Assembly (NCBI GenBank): GCA_005877695.1
Contig: VBOA01000016.1
Location: 16,009 to 52,802 of the forward strand
Length of the DNA stretch: 36,794 nt
Reading direction: 5' to 3'
Source of the DNA: Gammaproteobacteria bacterium
GTDB lineage: Bacteria > Pseudomonadota > Gammaproteobacteria > Diplorickettsiales > Diplorickettsiaceae
The first letter of the stretch is position 1, and each line of letters starts with the position of its first letter. Both the position numbers and the translations under genes were made by a program. This document shows positions 26,364 through 34,553 of this stretch, in pieces. The notes beneath the pieces were generated by a model, which worked only from the letters and a program-made list of their open reading frames with translations, was not told the origin of the DNA and made no database searches.

Positions 26364-26609
26364 ATGGCACGCGTTACAGTTGAAGATTGCTTAAAGAAAG
26401 TTAAAAATCATTTTGAATTAGTCATTTTAGCCTCGAAACGGGCCCGGCAACTTGCAAAAGGCGGAATAGCCATGGTTGATCCTGAAAACGATAAGCCTAC
26501 GGTAATCGCCTTAAGAGAAATCGCTGATGGAAGACTTAATGGAGCCGAACAAAAATCAGCGCAGGAAATGGGTAGCGTCATAAGTGGATCACAGTCTACA
26601 GACTTGTAA
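26364..26609 (+). CDS. rpoZ: RNA polymerase omega subunit
   Basis: 81 residues beginning [20 protein letters not shown] and including the [12 protein letters not shown] motif of omega, which helps fold and assemble the beta' subunit and in E. coli forms part of a ppGpp binding site. It lies 17 bp upstream of spoT, the usual rpoZ-spoT order in gammaproteobacteria. gmk, often upstream of rpoZ, is absent here. TATAGT (26321-26326) could be a -10 box with a poor -35. Confidence 0.96.
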   Translation: MARVTVEDCLKKVKNHFELVILASKRARQLAKGGIAMVDPENDKPTVIALREIADGRLNGAEQKSAQEMGSVISGSQSTDL

Positions 26610-26626
26610 AAAGCCGGGGCGCTTGC

Positions 26627-28744
26627 ATGCATATGTTTAGTGACCTCAAACAAGAACTACAAACCTATTTATCACCTCAGCAAGTAAAGCAAGTTTATAA
26701 TGCTTATCAATTTGCCGCGAGGGCTCATTCTGGTCAAAAACGCCATAATGGGGATCCTTACATTAGCCATCCAATCGCAGTTGCCAAGATCCTTGCACAA
26801 ATGCGTATGGATGTTCAAACCATCATCGTTGCAATTTTACATGACGTTATTGAAGATACCCCTATCGAAAAAACTATTTTAACTACGACATTTGGTAGTG
26901 AAATAGCAGAACTTGTTGATGGGATGAGTAAATTAACCCAGATTCAGTTCCAAAGTCGCGCAGAAGCTCAAGCAGAAAATTTTCGAAAAATGCTGTTAGC
27001 CATGGCGAAAGACATCCGCATCATTATTATAAAATTAGCCGATCGCTTGCATAATATGCGCACCTTATCTGCAGTTCCTGCAGAAAAACGTCATCGTATA
27101 GCGACTGAAACATTAGACATCTATGCCCCTATTGCACAGCGACTAGGTATGCATCTGGTACGTATAGAGTTAGAGGATCTTTGCTTTTTAAATCTTAATC
27201 CATGGCGATATCGTATATTACAGGAAGCCGTCCAAAAAAATCGACGTAAACATAAAGCAAATATCCATAAAATAGAATCGGCATTAAAAGAGTGTTTGGA
27301 TAAACATCATTTACCTTTCCATACTATTTGGCATAAAAAAAAGCATCTTTATCAAATTTATAAAAAAATGCGAGAAAACCATTTGGCTTTCAATGAGATT
27401 ATTGATATCCCTATTTTTTGCATTATCGTAGATAATATTGACAATTGTTATCGCGTATTGGGTGCAGTGCATAATCTTTATAAGCCGCTGCCTGATCATT
27501 TCCATGACTATATCGCACTTCCTAAAGCGAATGGTTATCAAGCATTACATACTACTTTATTTGGTCCTGATGCTACTTCAATTCACATACAGATCCGTAC
27601 AACTACAATGGATAATGGTGCTGATCATGGTATTGTCAGTTACTGGTTAGAAGAAAAAACTAAAGCGAGTGATCTCCGTCCACACCTACGAGCACGAGAA
27701 TGGCTTAAACGCTTACTTGATATTCAACAAACAACTCCAAGTTCTTTAGAATTTATGGAGACAGTTAAAATCGATCTCTTCCCCACTGATATATACATTT
27801 TTACTCCAAAAGGCGACATCATTGAACTTCCTCATAAAGCAACTTTGATCGACTTTGCTTATGCAATTCATTCTGATATTGGAAATCATTGTATTGCAGC
27901 TAGAATTGATAAACATTTAGTACCACTCAGCACCCATTTACAAAGTGGTCAAACCGTAGAAATTATTACTGATCCAAAAACTTTTCCTGATTCACGTTGG
28001 TTAGAGTTTGTTGCGACTGGACGTGCTCGGAGCCATATAAGACAATTTTTCAAAAATAAACAACATAATGAAGCTGTACAACTAGGTCAACGCTTGTTAG
28101 ATAACAATTTAACTCCTTTAGGTCAAGATAGTGCAAATATCAATTCTAAAAATTTAAGTAAAATCTTACAGAAATTTCAATACAATTCTTTAGAAAATTT
28201 ACTTGAAGCAATTGGACTCGGTTATCTACACCCAGCTTTAGTTAGTTATTCATTATGTAATTTGAAACCTAATTTTAAAAATCCAATTAACTCGTTGCCA
28301 ATGTTTCTTAAAAATGCAGATAATGGTTTAATCAAATTTGCCGAATGCTGCCGCCCTATCCCAGGCGATGAAATTATTGGTTTACTTAATGCTGGACATG
28401 GCCTAACTGTACATTTACAACGCTGTAAATATGCTGTACGCCTCATTAAAAAAAATTCTGGACGCGCCATTTCCATACAATGGGAAAAACAAACTAATGG
28501 CTTTTTTAAAACTGATATTTATATTGAAAGTATTAATCAACATGGTGTGTTAGCACTCTTAACCCATAATATTGCTAAAGCCGATGCTAATATTGAAAAT
28601 ATTAAAGTTGAAAGTCGCGATAGAAAACATAGTATTATCCATTTTACTTTATCAGTTCTCGATCGCAGGCACTTAGCCAAAGTTATCCGTTTTTTACGAA
28701 CAATTCCTTATACAATAAAAATTACCCGTCATATTTCATTATAA
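26627..28744 (+). CDS. spoT: RelA/SpoT-type (p)ppGpp hydrolase, synthetase domain apparently degenerate
   Basis: 705 residues with full SpoT architecture: HD hydrolase (about 25-200), synthetase-like domain (about 230-345), TGS (about 385-445), and a regulatory end with an ACT domain (about 630-705). The hydrolase site is intact: YISHP, H72-D73 with E76-D77 (HDVIEDT), and LADRLHNMRT. The synthetase site is not. D260 is kept, but the Arg of the usual DxxxxR segment is C265 (DIPIFC), the catalytic Glu matching E. coli E319 is H320 (SIHIQIRT), and YSIY reads YQIY. The protein is therefore expected to degrade (p)ppGpp but make little or none. The start is ATG at 26627 (GGGG at a spacing of 7); ATG at 26633 is possible. 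Confidence 0.93.
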   Translation: MHMFSDLKQELQTYLSPQQVKQVYNAYQFAARAHSGQKRHNGDPYISHPIAVAKILAQMRMDVQTIIVAILHDVIEDTPIEKTILTTTFGSEIAELVDGMSKLTQIQFQSRAEAQAENFRKMLLAMAKDIRIIIIKLADRLHNMRTLSAVPAEKRHRIATETLDIYAPIAQRLGMHLVRIELEDLCFLNLNPWRYRILQEAVQKNRRKHKANIHKIESALKECLDKHHLPFHTIWHKKKHLYQIYKKMRENHLAFNEIIDIPIFCIIVDNIDNCYRVLGAVHNLYKPLPDHFHDYIALPKANGYQALHTTLFGPDATSIHIQIRTTTMDNGADHGIVSYWLEEKTKASDLRPHLRAREWLKRLLDIQQTTPSSLEFMETVKIDLFPTDIYIFTPKGDIIELPHKATLIDFAYAIHSDIGNHCIAARIDKHLVPLSTHLQSGQTVEIITDPKTFPDSRWLEFVATGRARSHIRQFFKNKQHNEAVQLGQRLLDNNLTPLGQDSANINSKNLSKILQKFQYNSLENLLEAIGLGYLHPALVSYSLCNLKPNFKNPINSLPMFLKNADNGLIKFAECCRPIPGDEIIGLLNAGHGLTVHLQRCKYAVRLIKKNSGRAISIQWEKQTNGFFKTDIYIESINQHGVLALLTHNIAKADANIENIKVESRDRKHSIIHFTLSVLDRRHLAKVIRFLRTIPYTIKITRHISL

Positions 28745-28864
28745 AAAATTATCTAAAAACTCCACTCTATTTATAATAATAAAATTTTTGACTAATTTTC
28801 AAAAGGATAATCCACTACAATAGGTAGTGCAAATGAAGATAGTGAATTCAGAAAATAAACAATA

Positions 28865-29635
28865 TTAAGTACAAAGAATAATAGGTAAAGCATCGATTAA
28901 TCTTATATCTCCTACATAAATTGCGCCTAATCGTCTCTCCCATTGATCTGCTACATAATCGACTTTAAAACCTAAATTTTTTAATTCTTGCTTAGCAGCT
29001 TCGGGATTTGGGGCTAACTTTAAAATTTTAGGGAAATGACATGCGCTCGCGCGCTGCTCTAAACTTAAGCGAGAATTTCTTGAGCTCAAAGCCAAACCAT
29101 CTGTTGCACGAATCGTTGAACAACCAATGATGTCTGTTTCTAAAAAAAGTGCTTGTGTCATTTTTTTGATAAGTAATAATTGTTGATAGTCTTTTTCGCC
29201 ATAATAAGCTTTAGTTGGTTTTACAATATTCAAATATTTTAATACTACCGTTAACATTCCAATAAAATGTCCAGGACGAAATTTTCCTTCTAATTCTTTG
29301 CTTAAATCACTGGTATCGTGAATTTGAATTTGATAATTATCGGAATAAATAGTTTCTGAATCTAGTAATAGTAAATAATCAACTTTCTGCTTAATTAGTA
29401 AATCCTTGTCTGCTTCTAAACTGCGAGGATAGTTTATAAAGTCCTCTATTTGATTGAATTGGTTAGCATTGATAAAAATAGCTACTACAGTCAAATCATT
29501 TTCTGATTGTGAACGGGAGCAAAGGCTTAAATGTCCTGCATGCAAATGACCCATGGTATGAACAAAGCCTATAGTTTTATTCTTATTTTTTTTTCTTATA
29601 GCTTGCCAATCATTAAGCTTAGTAACTATTTTCAT
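28865..29635 (-). CDS. panC: Pantothenate synthetase (pantoate-beta-alanine ligase)
   Basis: 256 residues from the ATG at 29635, which overlaps the end of panB by 17 bp; a longer reading from 29680 would lie further inside panB. ATP-dependent ligase joining pantoate and beta-alanine. Motifs are HTMGHLHAGHLSL (HxGH nucleotide-binding site; the usual Pro before TMG is His here), FINANQFNQ, YYGEKDYQQL and the SSRNSRLS loop. The C-terminal part is somewhat shorter than the usual 280 or so residues. No Shine-Dalgarno is evident, so translation probably depends on coupling to panB. Confidence 0.92.
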   Translation of the reverse strand: MKIVTKLNDWQAIRKKNKNKTIGFVHTMGHLHAGHLSLCSRSQSENDLTVVAIFINANQFNQIEDFINYPRSLEADKDLLIKQKVDYLLLLDSETIYSDNYQIQIHDTSDLSKELEGKFRPGHFIGMLTVVLKYLNIVKPTKAYYGEKDYQQLLLIKKMTQALFLETDIIGCSTIRATDGLALSSRNSRLSLEQRASACHFPKILKLAPNPEAAKQELKNLGFKVDYVADQWERRLGAIYVGDIRLIDALPIILCT

Positions 29636-30404
29636 AACTAGGAAATTCTTTGTGTTTAACAGAATGGCTATAATGATCAACTGCTTCTCGAATCAATTGA
29701 TTACCATTAAGAAATTGGTTAACAAATTTTGGTTTAAAGTCCAGATTGAGTCCTAACAAATCCTGTAAGACTAAAACCTGCCCATCCGTCTCTGCACCTG
29801 CCCCAATACCAATGGTTGCAATTTTTAACGAATTTGTTATTTCTTTAGCTAATTGTGAGGGAACGCATTCCAGCACTATAGCAAAGCAACCTGCCTGTTC
29901 TAAAGCTAAGGCATCCTGCTTAAGTTGCTCTGCCTGTGCGGAAGTTTTTCCCTGAACCTTATACCCACCTAAACCATGGATAAATTGAGGAGTTAAACCG
30001 ATATGGCCCATAACTGGAATCCCAGATTCGACTAAATGAGTTATTAAGGAAAGATTTCCTGCTGCCCCTTCTAACTTAACAGCCTGTGCACCTGCTTGTA
30101 TTAATTTTTGGGTGGCCATAATACTACGGCTTAAGGATTGACGGTAACTTAAAAAGGGAAGATCACTAATAATAAACTTGGAAGGAGCGCCTCGGCACAC
30201 TGCTGCAGTATGAAGCTCCATCATAGTCATGGTAGCCATAACGGTATCCTTAAAACCGTGCATGGTCATGGCAAGACTGTCGCCAATTAATAAAGCATCT
30301 AATAAAGAATTATTAAGAATTTTTGCAGTGCAATAATCATAACACGTTAGGATTACAATTTTTTCTTTAGTTATTTTTTTTTTAGCAAACTCTAAAACGT
30401 TCAT
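29619..30404 (-). CDS. panB: 3-methyl-2-oxobutanoate hydroxymethyltransferase
   Basis: 261 residues, complete. It forms ketopantoate from alpha-ketoisovalerate and methylene-tetrahydrofolate, the first committed step to pantothenate. Recognisable segments are LTCYDYCTAKI, the metal-binding IGDSLAM, SDLPFLSY, KLEGA, PVMGHIGLTPQ, LECVP and the TIGIGAGAETDGQVLV segment. It is followed by the overlapping panC. The ATG at 30404 has only TAGGG immediately upstream. The substrate ketopantoate reductase (panE) and panD are not in the window. Confidence 0.95.
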   Translation of the reverse strand: MNVLEFAKKKITKEKIVILTCYDYCTAKILNNSLLDALLIGDSLAMTMHGFKDTVMATMTMMELHTAAVCRGAPSKFIISDLPFLSYRQSLSRSIMATQKLIQAGAQAVKLEGAAGNLSLITHLVESGIPVMGHIGLTPQFIHGLGGYKVQGKTSAQAEQLKQDALALEQAGCFAIVLECVPSQLAKEITNSLKIATIGIGAGAETDGQVLVLQDLLGLNLDFKPKFVNQFLNGNQLIREAVDHYSHSVKHKEFPSYENSY

Positions 30405-30546
30405 GCCCTATTACCCATAAAGAAGTAACAATTGCAAAGAACATTAGGTACCTGTCGCATGATCAAGTCCTCATAGTTTTTTTAAGAAGTCTAAGTCTCC
30501 TTTCCAAAGCGAATAGGAGCTAAATGCTAGTTTAATTAGCTATTGT

Positions 30547-30666
30547 CTAATTATCAAGCAATCTGACCATATATTTGTAATCCCGCAGCATCGCCAGATC
30601 GGAAAAAAGATATTTACGAATCTTACAATGGTCACAATAAAATACATAACAAGAAAAATTTAACAT
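30547..30666 (-). CDS. Possible 39-residue CxxC small protein coupled to coaBC
   Basis: Unrecognised. The ATG at 30664-30666 overlaps the coaBC stop (30660-30662), an arrangement typical of translational coupling. The 39-residue product has a CDHC (CxxC) pair near residues 11-14 in a Tyr/Phe-rich context, then a basic and leucine-rich helix (LAMLRDYKYMVRLL). The composition looks protein-like rather than random, but there is only one CxxC, so it could be a zinc-binding half-site, the remnant of a longer protein, or chance. 30405-30546, between it and panB, shows no other feature. Confidence 0.35.
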   Translation of the reverse strand: MLNFSCYVFYCDHCKIRKYLFSDLAMLRDYKYMVRLLDN

Positions 30667-31862
30667 TTTTCAGTATTATGTATACGATTGGCTATTATCT
30701 GGAGTAATTGCTGAGCAATTAAGTATTTGCCGGCACATGCTAAATGGATAGGAACATCGGAAGATAATACTGTCACTTCATTTTTATCACTATCAAAACC
30801 AATATCCGTTTGACTAACATCATTAACTACCATTAAATCGATATTTTTACTTCTTCTTTTTTCTTCGGCAAACTGTAAAGTATATTCAGTTTCCGCAGCA
30901 AATCCAACCAATAATGGTTTAGCTTCTAAACGCATTTGACTTACCGTCGCCAAAATATCAATGGTAGGTTTTAATTGTAAAGTTAATGGTGCATTGGATT
31001 TTTTTATTTTTTGCAATGCAGGATTTACAATTTGATAATCTGCAACAGCAGCAGTACTGATAAAAACTGTCTGTTGACTAATTTCTTGTTCAACAGTCGA
31101 TAACATTTCATTAGCAGTCTTCACCGATATAAATTTCAATTTCTTTGGAGGTGTTAAAGCTACAGGTCCACTAATTAACGTAACTTCGGCACCTGCCTCA
31201 ACGGCAGCCCGGGCTAAAGCAAATCCCATTTTTCCAGAACTACGATTTGATAAATAGCGTACGGGATCGATACATTCTTGAGTCGGACCCGCAGTAATTA
31301 AAATTCTTTGATTATATAAGTAGGGTTTAACAAATATTTTTGACAAGGCTTCCACTATCTCTAAAGGCTCTAGCAGACGTCCTAAACCAACATCTCCACA
31401 GGCTTGAGCACCATCTCCAGGCCCTATAAATAAGTAGTCTCTTTCCTTAAGTAGACTAACATTATCTTGAGTTGCTCGATTGAACCACATCGCCTGATTC
31501 ATCGCGGGAGCAATAATTACACGTGCGTTGGATGCTAAGCATAAAGTACTTAATAAATCATCTGCAAAACCATGAGCTAATTTAGCAATGACATGGGCTG
31601 TAGCTGGAACTATTAAAATACAATCAGGCCATCGTGCAAGCTCAATATGGCTCATTGCAGCTTCAGCTTCAACATCTATAAGTTCTTCATATATTTTATG
31701 TTGTGAAACTGCTTGCAAGGTCAAAGGGGTCACAAAAGCTTTGCCGCAAGAAGTTAAAATAACTCTGACGTCATGTAATTGCTCTTTGAGTTTTCTAATA
31801 AGTTCTGGAGTTTTATAAGCAGCAATACTACCCGTAATACCCAATAAGATGCGTTTATTCAT
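30660..31862 (-). CDS. coaBC: Phosphopantothenoylcysteine decarboxylase / phosphopantothenate-cysteine ligase
   Basis: 400 residues, bifunctional. The N-terminal CoaC flavoprotein (about 1-180) has GITGSIAAYKTPEL, the catalytic His in ATAHVIAKLAHGFADDLLS, the PAMNQAMW clamp and the ACGDVGLGRL loop. The C-terminal CoaB ligase has AGPTQECIDPVRYLSNRSSGKMG. Together they turn 4'-phosphopantothenate into 4'-phosphopantetheine for CoA. It shares a strand with panB and panC but is 255 bp upstream of them. A rho-independent terminator for the porin gene ends only about 13 bp before its ATG, so where its promoter lies is unclear. No good Shine-Dalgarno is seen. Confidence 0.96.
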   Translation of the reverse strand: MNKRILLGITGSIAAYKTPELIRKLKEQLHDVRVILTSCGKAFVTPLTLQAVSQHKIYEELIDVEAEAAMSHIELARWPDCILIVPATAHVIAKLAHGFADDLLSTLCLASNARVIIAPAMNQAMWFNRATQDNVSLLKERDYLFIGPGDGAQACGDVGLGRLLEPLEIVEALSKIFVKPYLYNQRILITAGPTQECIDPVRYLSNRSSGKMGFALARAAVEAGAEVTLISGPVALTPPKKLKFISVKTANEMLSTVEQEISQQTVFISTAAVADYQIVNPALQKIKKSNAPLTLQLKPTIDILATVSQMRLEAKPLLVGFAAETEYTLQFAEEKRRSKNIDLMVVNDVSQTDIGFDSDKNEVTVLSSDVPIHLACAGKYLIAQQLLQIIANRIHNTEKC

Positions 31863-31872
31863 TAGCTTAGAA

Positions 31873-31903
31873 TAGCAAAAAGGGCATTAGAAGTAATGCC
31901 CTT
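31873..31903 (-). terminator. Rho-independent terminator after the LbtU-like porin
   Basis: On the minus strand the perfect 10-bp stem TAAGGGCATTA-type repeat (AAGGGCATTA 31880-31889 with TAATGCCCTT 31894-31903, 4-nt loop) is followed by a short T-run. It lies 20 bp after the porin stop. Confidence 0.75.
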
Positions 31904-31923
31904 AAAAGATTTTAATTTATTTT

Positions 31924-33447
31924 TTAGAAATATAAACCTACTTGTAAAGTAATCGTATTACCACCTTTTCCTGTTCCATTAATAGGATTAAGCCCAAAGC
32001 CCGACTGGCCATAGGCAATATCAGTAGCGTTATAATCTATATCATGACGAAATTCTAAACTTTCGATGGTATCTTTCCAAATGGAGGTACTTACAGTAGC
32101 AATGTAACGTTTCTTAGGAATAAGTAAACCTAAGGCATCTTTTGATTGATCATATCCAACAATGATTGCACTCGGTTTTTCTAAAACGTTAAATTTATAA
32201 GCCGCTTCCGCATGGAAGGCTGAAGGCTTAGCACCTTGATTATCAAATGATAACACGGATTGAGAAAATGAACGACTAACTGTTACATATTCACCCGTAA
32301 GACTAAAAGCTTCAATACTTAAAGTTCCTCGTGCATCTAAACCTGGGACAGGATTAAGTATTTCAGTGTAATTGTTAGTTGCAAAGCCTTCAAAATTATT
32401 AAAGCCCGTATTTCCATTATGCTGCATTCCTACTGAATCGGCGATATTACGAATATAACTACCGGCTATATCAAGATTCCATTTAGGTTTTGTAAAAATA
32501 TATTCAGCATTCACGCCGTAATTCCGTAATCCATTATTATCGATACTTGTTCGGCTTGGCCCTCTAAAAATAAAAGCAGCTAAATTTAAATCATTCTCTT
32601 CATTAAATTGTTTTGAAAAACCCAATGTTAAAGCCCTAGCTTTGGTTCTACCTAAGGTTTTAGTAAATGGATCACTGATCATTGCAGATGAATATTGACC
32701 AAAGGGTACGTAAAACTGGCCCATGGTCGCATATAAAGGAAACCTAGCTAAATTTCCAATTGTTAAAAACCCTCGTTCCAAAAGAACCCGGGAATTATCT
32801 ATACGTCTTGGCGACATATCTGTAGGAGGCGTATTGTCATAAACAAAAGCAATAAGACCAGTTACCCATTGATTGACTAAAATCTCAGTATCTAATTCAA
32901 TACCGGTCAAATCAATATCAGTCGCAGAATTATTTTGAAAATTGCCAAAATGACTGGTATGAAAGATTTGAGATTCAATTTTTCCACTAAGGTTAACCAC
33001 TGGCGTTTTTGACAAAGGCTGGCAATTCTGTATTAAATAATTATAAATTTGTTTTCGCTGTTGCAGTAAATATAAATCTTCATTCACATAAGGCTGGTTA
33101 ACCACTAAATCAGAAGCATTATATTCTGAGTTAATACCTATGTAAGGTGAACTAATAACGGGTGTACCTATAATAAAAAAGGGATGCAAAGAGGTAACTA
33201 AACTTTGATGATCAGCTGTTTCATTAGAAGAAACTATAGTCTGACTAGATTGTCTACGTAAGTTTGCTACTTGATTTTGTACGCGCCGTAACTCGGATTC
33301 TAGTGTTTGAGTCCGTTGAGACAATCTTCGGATTTCATTATCATTAGGGGTAGTTTGAGTAGACTCAGTAGCTAATGCAACATTCCCCTGTAAACTTAAC
33401 CAACACACACCCATAAGCGCCGTTAATTTATATTTGTTACTTAGCAT
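31924..33447 (-). CDS. Outer-membrane porin, LbtU-like family
   Basis: 507 residues. The signal peptide ends near ALA (residue 26). A short coiled coil follows (about 36-65: IRRLSQRTQTLESELRRVQNQV) and then a long beta-barrel-like region rich in alternating hydrophobic residues, Gly, Asn and aromatics, ending in the aromatic LQVGLYF typical of outer-membrane proteins. This plan, coiled coil then barrel with the ATMGQFYVPFGQYSSAMISDPFT segment, matches the Legionella LbtU family, in which LbtU takes up the siderophore legiobactin without TonB. Its cargo here is unknown. The Shine-Dalgarno AAGGTG is inside a possible hairpin (33450-33482). Confidence 0.82.
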   Translation of the reverse strand: MLSNKYKLTALMGVCWLSLQGNVALATESTQTTPNDNEIRRLSQRTQTLESELRRVQNQVANLRRQSSQTIVSSNETADHQSLVTSLHPFFIIGTPVISSPYIGINSEYNASDLVVNQPYVNEDLYLLQQRKQIYNYLIQNCQPLSKTPVVNLSGKIESQIFHTSHFGNFQNNSATDIDLTGIELDTEILVNQWVTGLIAFVYDNTPPTDMSPRRIDNSRVLLERGFLTIGNLARFPLYATMGQFYVPFGQYSSAMISDPFTKTLGRTKARALTLGFSKQFNEENDLNLAAFIFRGPSRTSIDNNGLRNYGVNAEYIFTKPKWNLDIAGSYIRNIADSVGMQHNGNTGFNNFEGFATNNYTEILNPVPGLDARGTLSIEAFSLTGEYVTVSRSFSQSVLSFDNQGAKPSAFHAEAAYKFNVLEKPSAIIVGYDQSKDALGLLIPKKRYIATVSTSIWKDTIESLEFRHDIDYNATDIAYGQSGFGLNPINGTGKGGNTITLQVGLYF

Positions 33448-33449
33448 GA

Positions 33450-33482
33450 GAGCACCTTATTATTGAAATAAGCGATAAGCTC
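33450..33482 (-). promoter_or_regulatory. Possible leader hairpin covering the porin ribosome binding site
   Basis: An outer stem GAGC/GCTC (33450-33453 with 33479-33482) and an inner stem CTTATT/AATAAG (33456-33461 with 33467-33472, 5-nt loop) enclose AAGGTG (33453-33458), the likely ribosome binding site. It could restrain translation, but the stems are AT-rich and short. Confidence 0.3.
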
Positions 33483-33550
33483 CCCTATTTATCAAAAAAA
33501 AGTGTCCAATGCAAGCATATTCTTCTTTTAGGTCTATTAGAGGGTTAGAT

Positions 33551-34309
33551 TCAGATAATATCGGTAGGCTTTTTAGTGAAGCTTTTGGGCATTTTCCTCT
33601 GTCGCCAACGGCTGGCTTGAATATTTAACCATTCTACAAATACAGAGAAGATAATAGCAAAATACAGATAAGCCCTAGGTACATGTAATCCAAATCCATC
33701 CGCTATTAATACTAAACCAATTAATAATAAAAAACTTAAACCAAGAATTTTTAAGTTCGGGTATGTATTAATAAAATGACTTAATGGTCCACTCGCCCAT
33801 ATCATTAATGCGATTGCAATGATAATAGCTAAGGCCATAATTATAAATTCCTGAGCCATTCCCACTGCGGTGATTACACTATCGAGTGAAAAAATAATAT
33901 CTAGTAGCATAATTTGGATAATAACCATTGAAAACCTCGAAGGTCGATGCAAACTATTCTTATTTTTTCCCGCAGCAGTTACATTTAAATGAAGCTCACT
34001 GGTCCCTTTGGCAAGTAAAAATAATCCTCCTAGGATAAGTACCAAGTCTCTCACTGAAAACACATGATCCGCCAATGTAAAAAGTGGATGCGTAAATTTA
34101 GTCATCCACGCAAGTGTTGCCAATAAAAGTAAGCGGGTTAAACAAGCTAGTAATAAACCGAATTGGCGGGCTGAACGTTGCTGAGCTTGAGTAAGCCTAT
34201 GGGTTACTATAGAAATAAAAACCAAATTATCAATTCCCAAAATAATTTCTAACGCTGTTAGCGTAAATAAACTAATCCAAGCTTCAGGAGAAAAAAACAA
34301 CTCAAACAT
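33551..34309 (-). CDS. TerC family integral membrane protein
   Basis: 252 residues with about seven membrane helices. The paired acidic signatures of TerC are present: EIILGIDNLVFISI near residue 21 and MLLDIIFSLDSVITAVGMA near 135. Members export metal ions such as Mn2+ or are linked to tellurite resistance; some load metal onto secreted proteins. The C-terminus has FSVFVEWLNIQASRWRQRK. The ribosome binding site is AAGG close to the ATG. It lies between two porin genes on the same strand, but no direct functional link is visible. Confidence 0.93.
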   Translation of the reverse strand: MFELFFSPEAWISLFTLTALEIILGIDNLVFISIVTHRLTQAQQRSARQFGLLLACLTRLLLLATLAWMTKFTHPLFTLADHVFSVRDLVLILGGLFLLAKGTSELHLNVTAAGKNKNSLHRPSRFSMVIIQIMLLDIIFSLDSVITAVGMAQEFIIMALAIIIAIALMIWASGPLSHFINTYPNLKILGLSFLLLIGLVLIADGFGLHVPRAYLYFAIIFSVFVEWLNIQASRWRQRKMPKSFTKKPTDII

Positions 34310-34440
34310 AAAACCTTCTAAAATGACCCCAGTAATCTTCAGTTACTTAAAGTTAATATTAAAATCGCCTATTTTCTAGGAGATAATCTCATACAAACTA
34401 TACTCGAAAAATATATAGCATAAAGTCTTTTTTAAATACT

Positions 34441-34467
34441 AAAAAAAAGCCCGCTAAATGCGGGCTT
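34441..34467 (-). terminator. Rho-independent terminator of the outer-membrane porin gene at 34500
   Basis: AAGCCCGC (34447-34454) and GCGGGCTT (34460-34467) form a perfect 8-bp stem with a 5-nt loop; on the minus strand it is followed by eight T (34441-34448, partly in the stem). It lies 33 bp past the stop. Confidence 0.88.
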
Positions 34468-34553
34468 AATATTATATTTAAGTTTGTCGTAACAATACTT
34501 TAAGCAAACTTAATACTAGCACGTAATTGGCCCACAGTAGATTTATTACCGGT
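34449..34553. repeat. Duplicated porin 3' end plus terminator (copy 1)
   Basis: This 105-base stretch, covering the last coding bases of the porin, the 3' untranslated region and the terminator stem, matches 36103-36207 with only three differences by eye. The coding regions further in diverge more, so recent duplication or gene conversion is likely. Confidence 0.75.

Noticed and set aside
30405..30546. Gap before panB examined for a tRNA, small RNA or riboswitch.
   Set aside because: No cloverleaf, conserved box or stable hairpin could be recognised.
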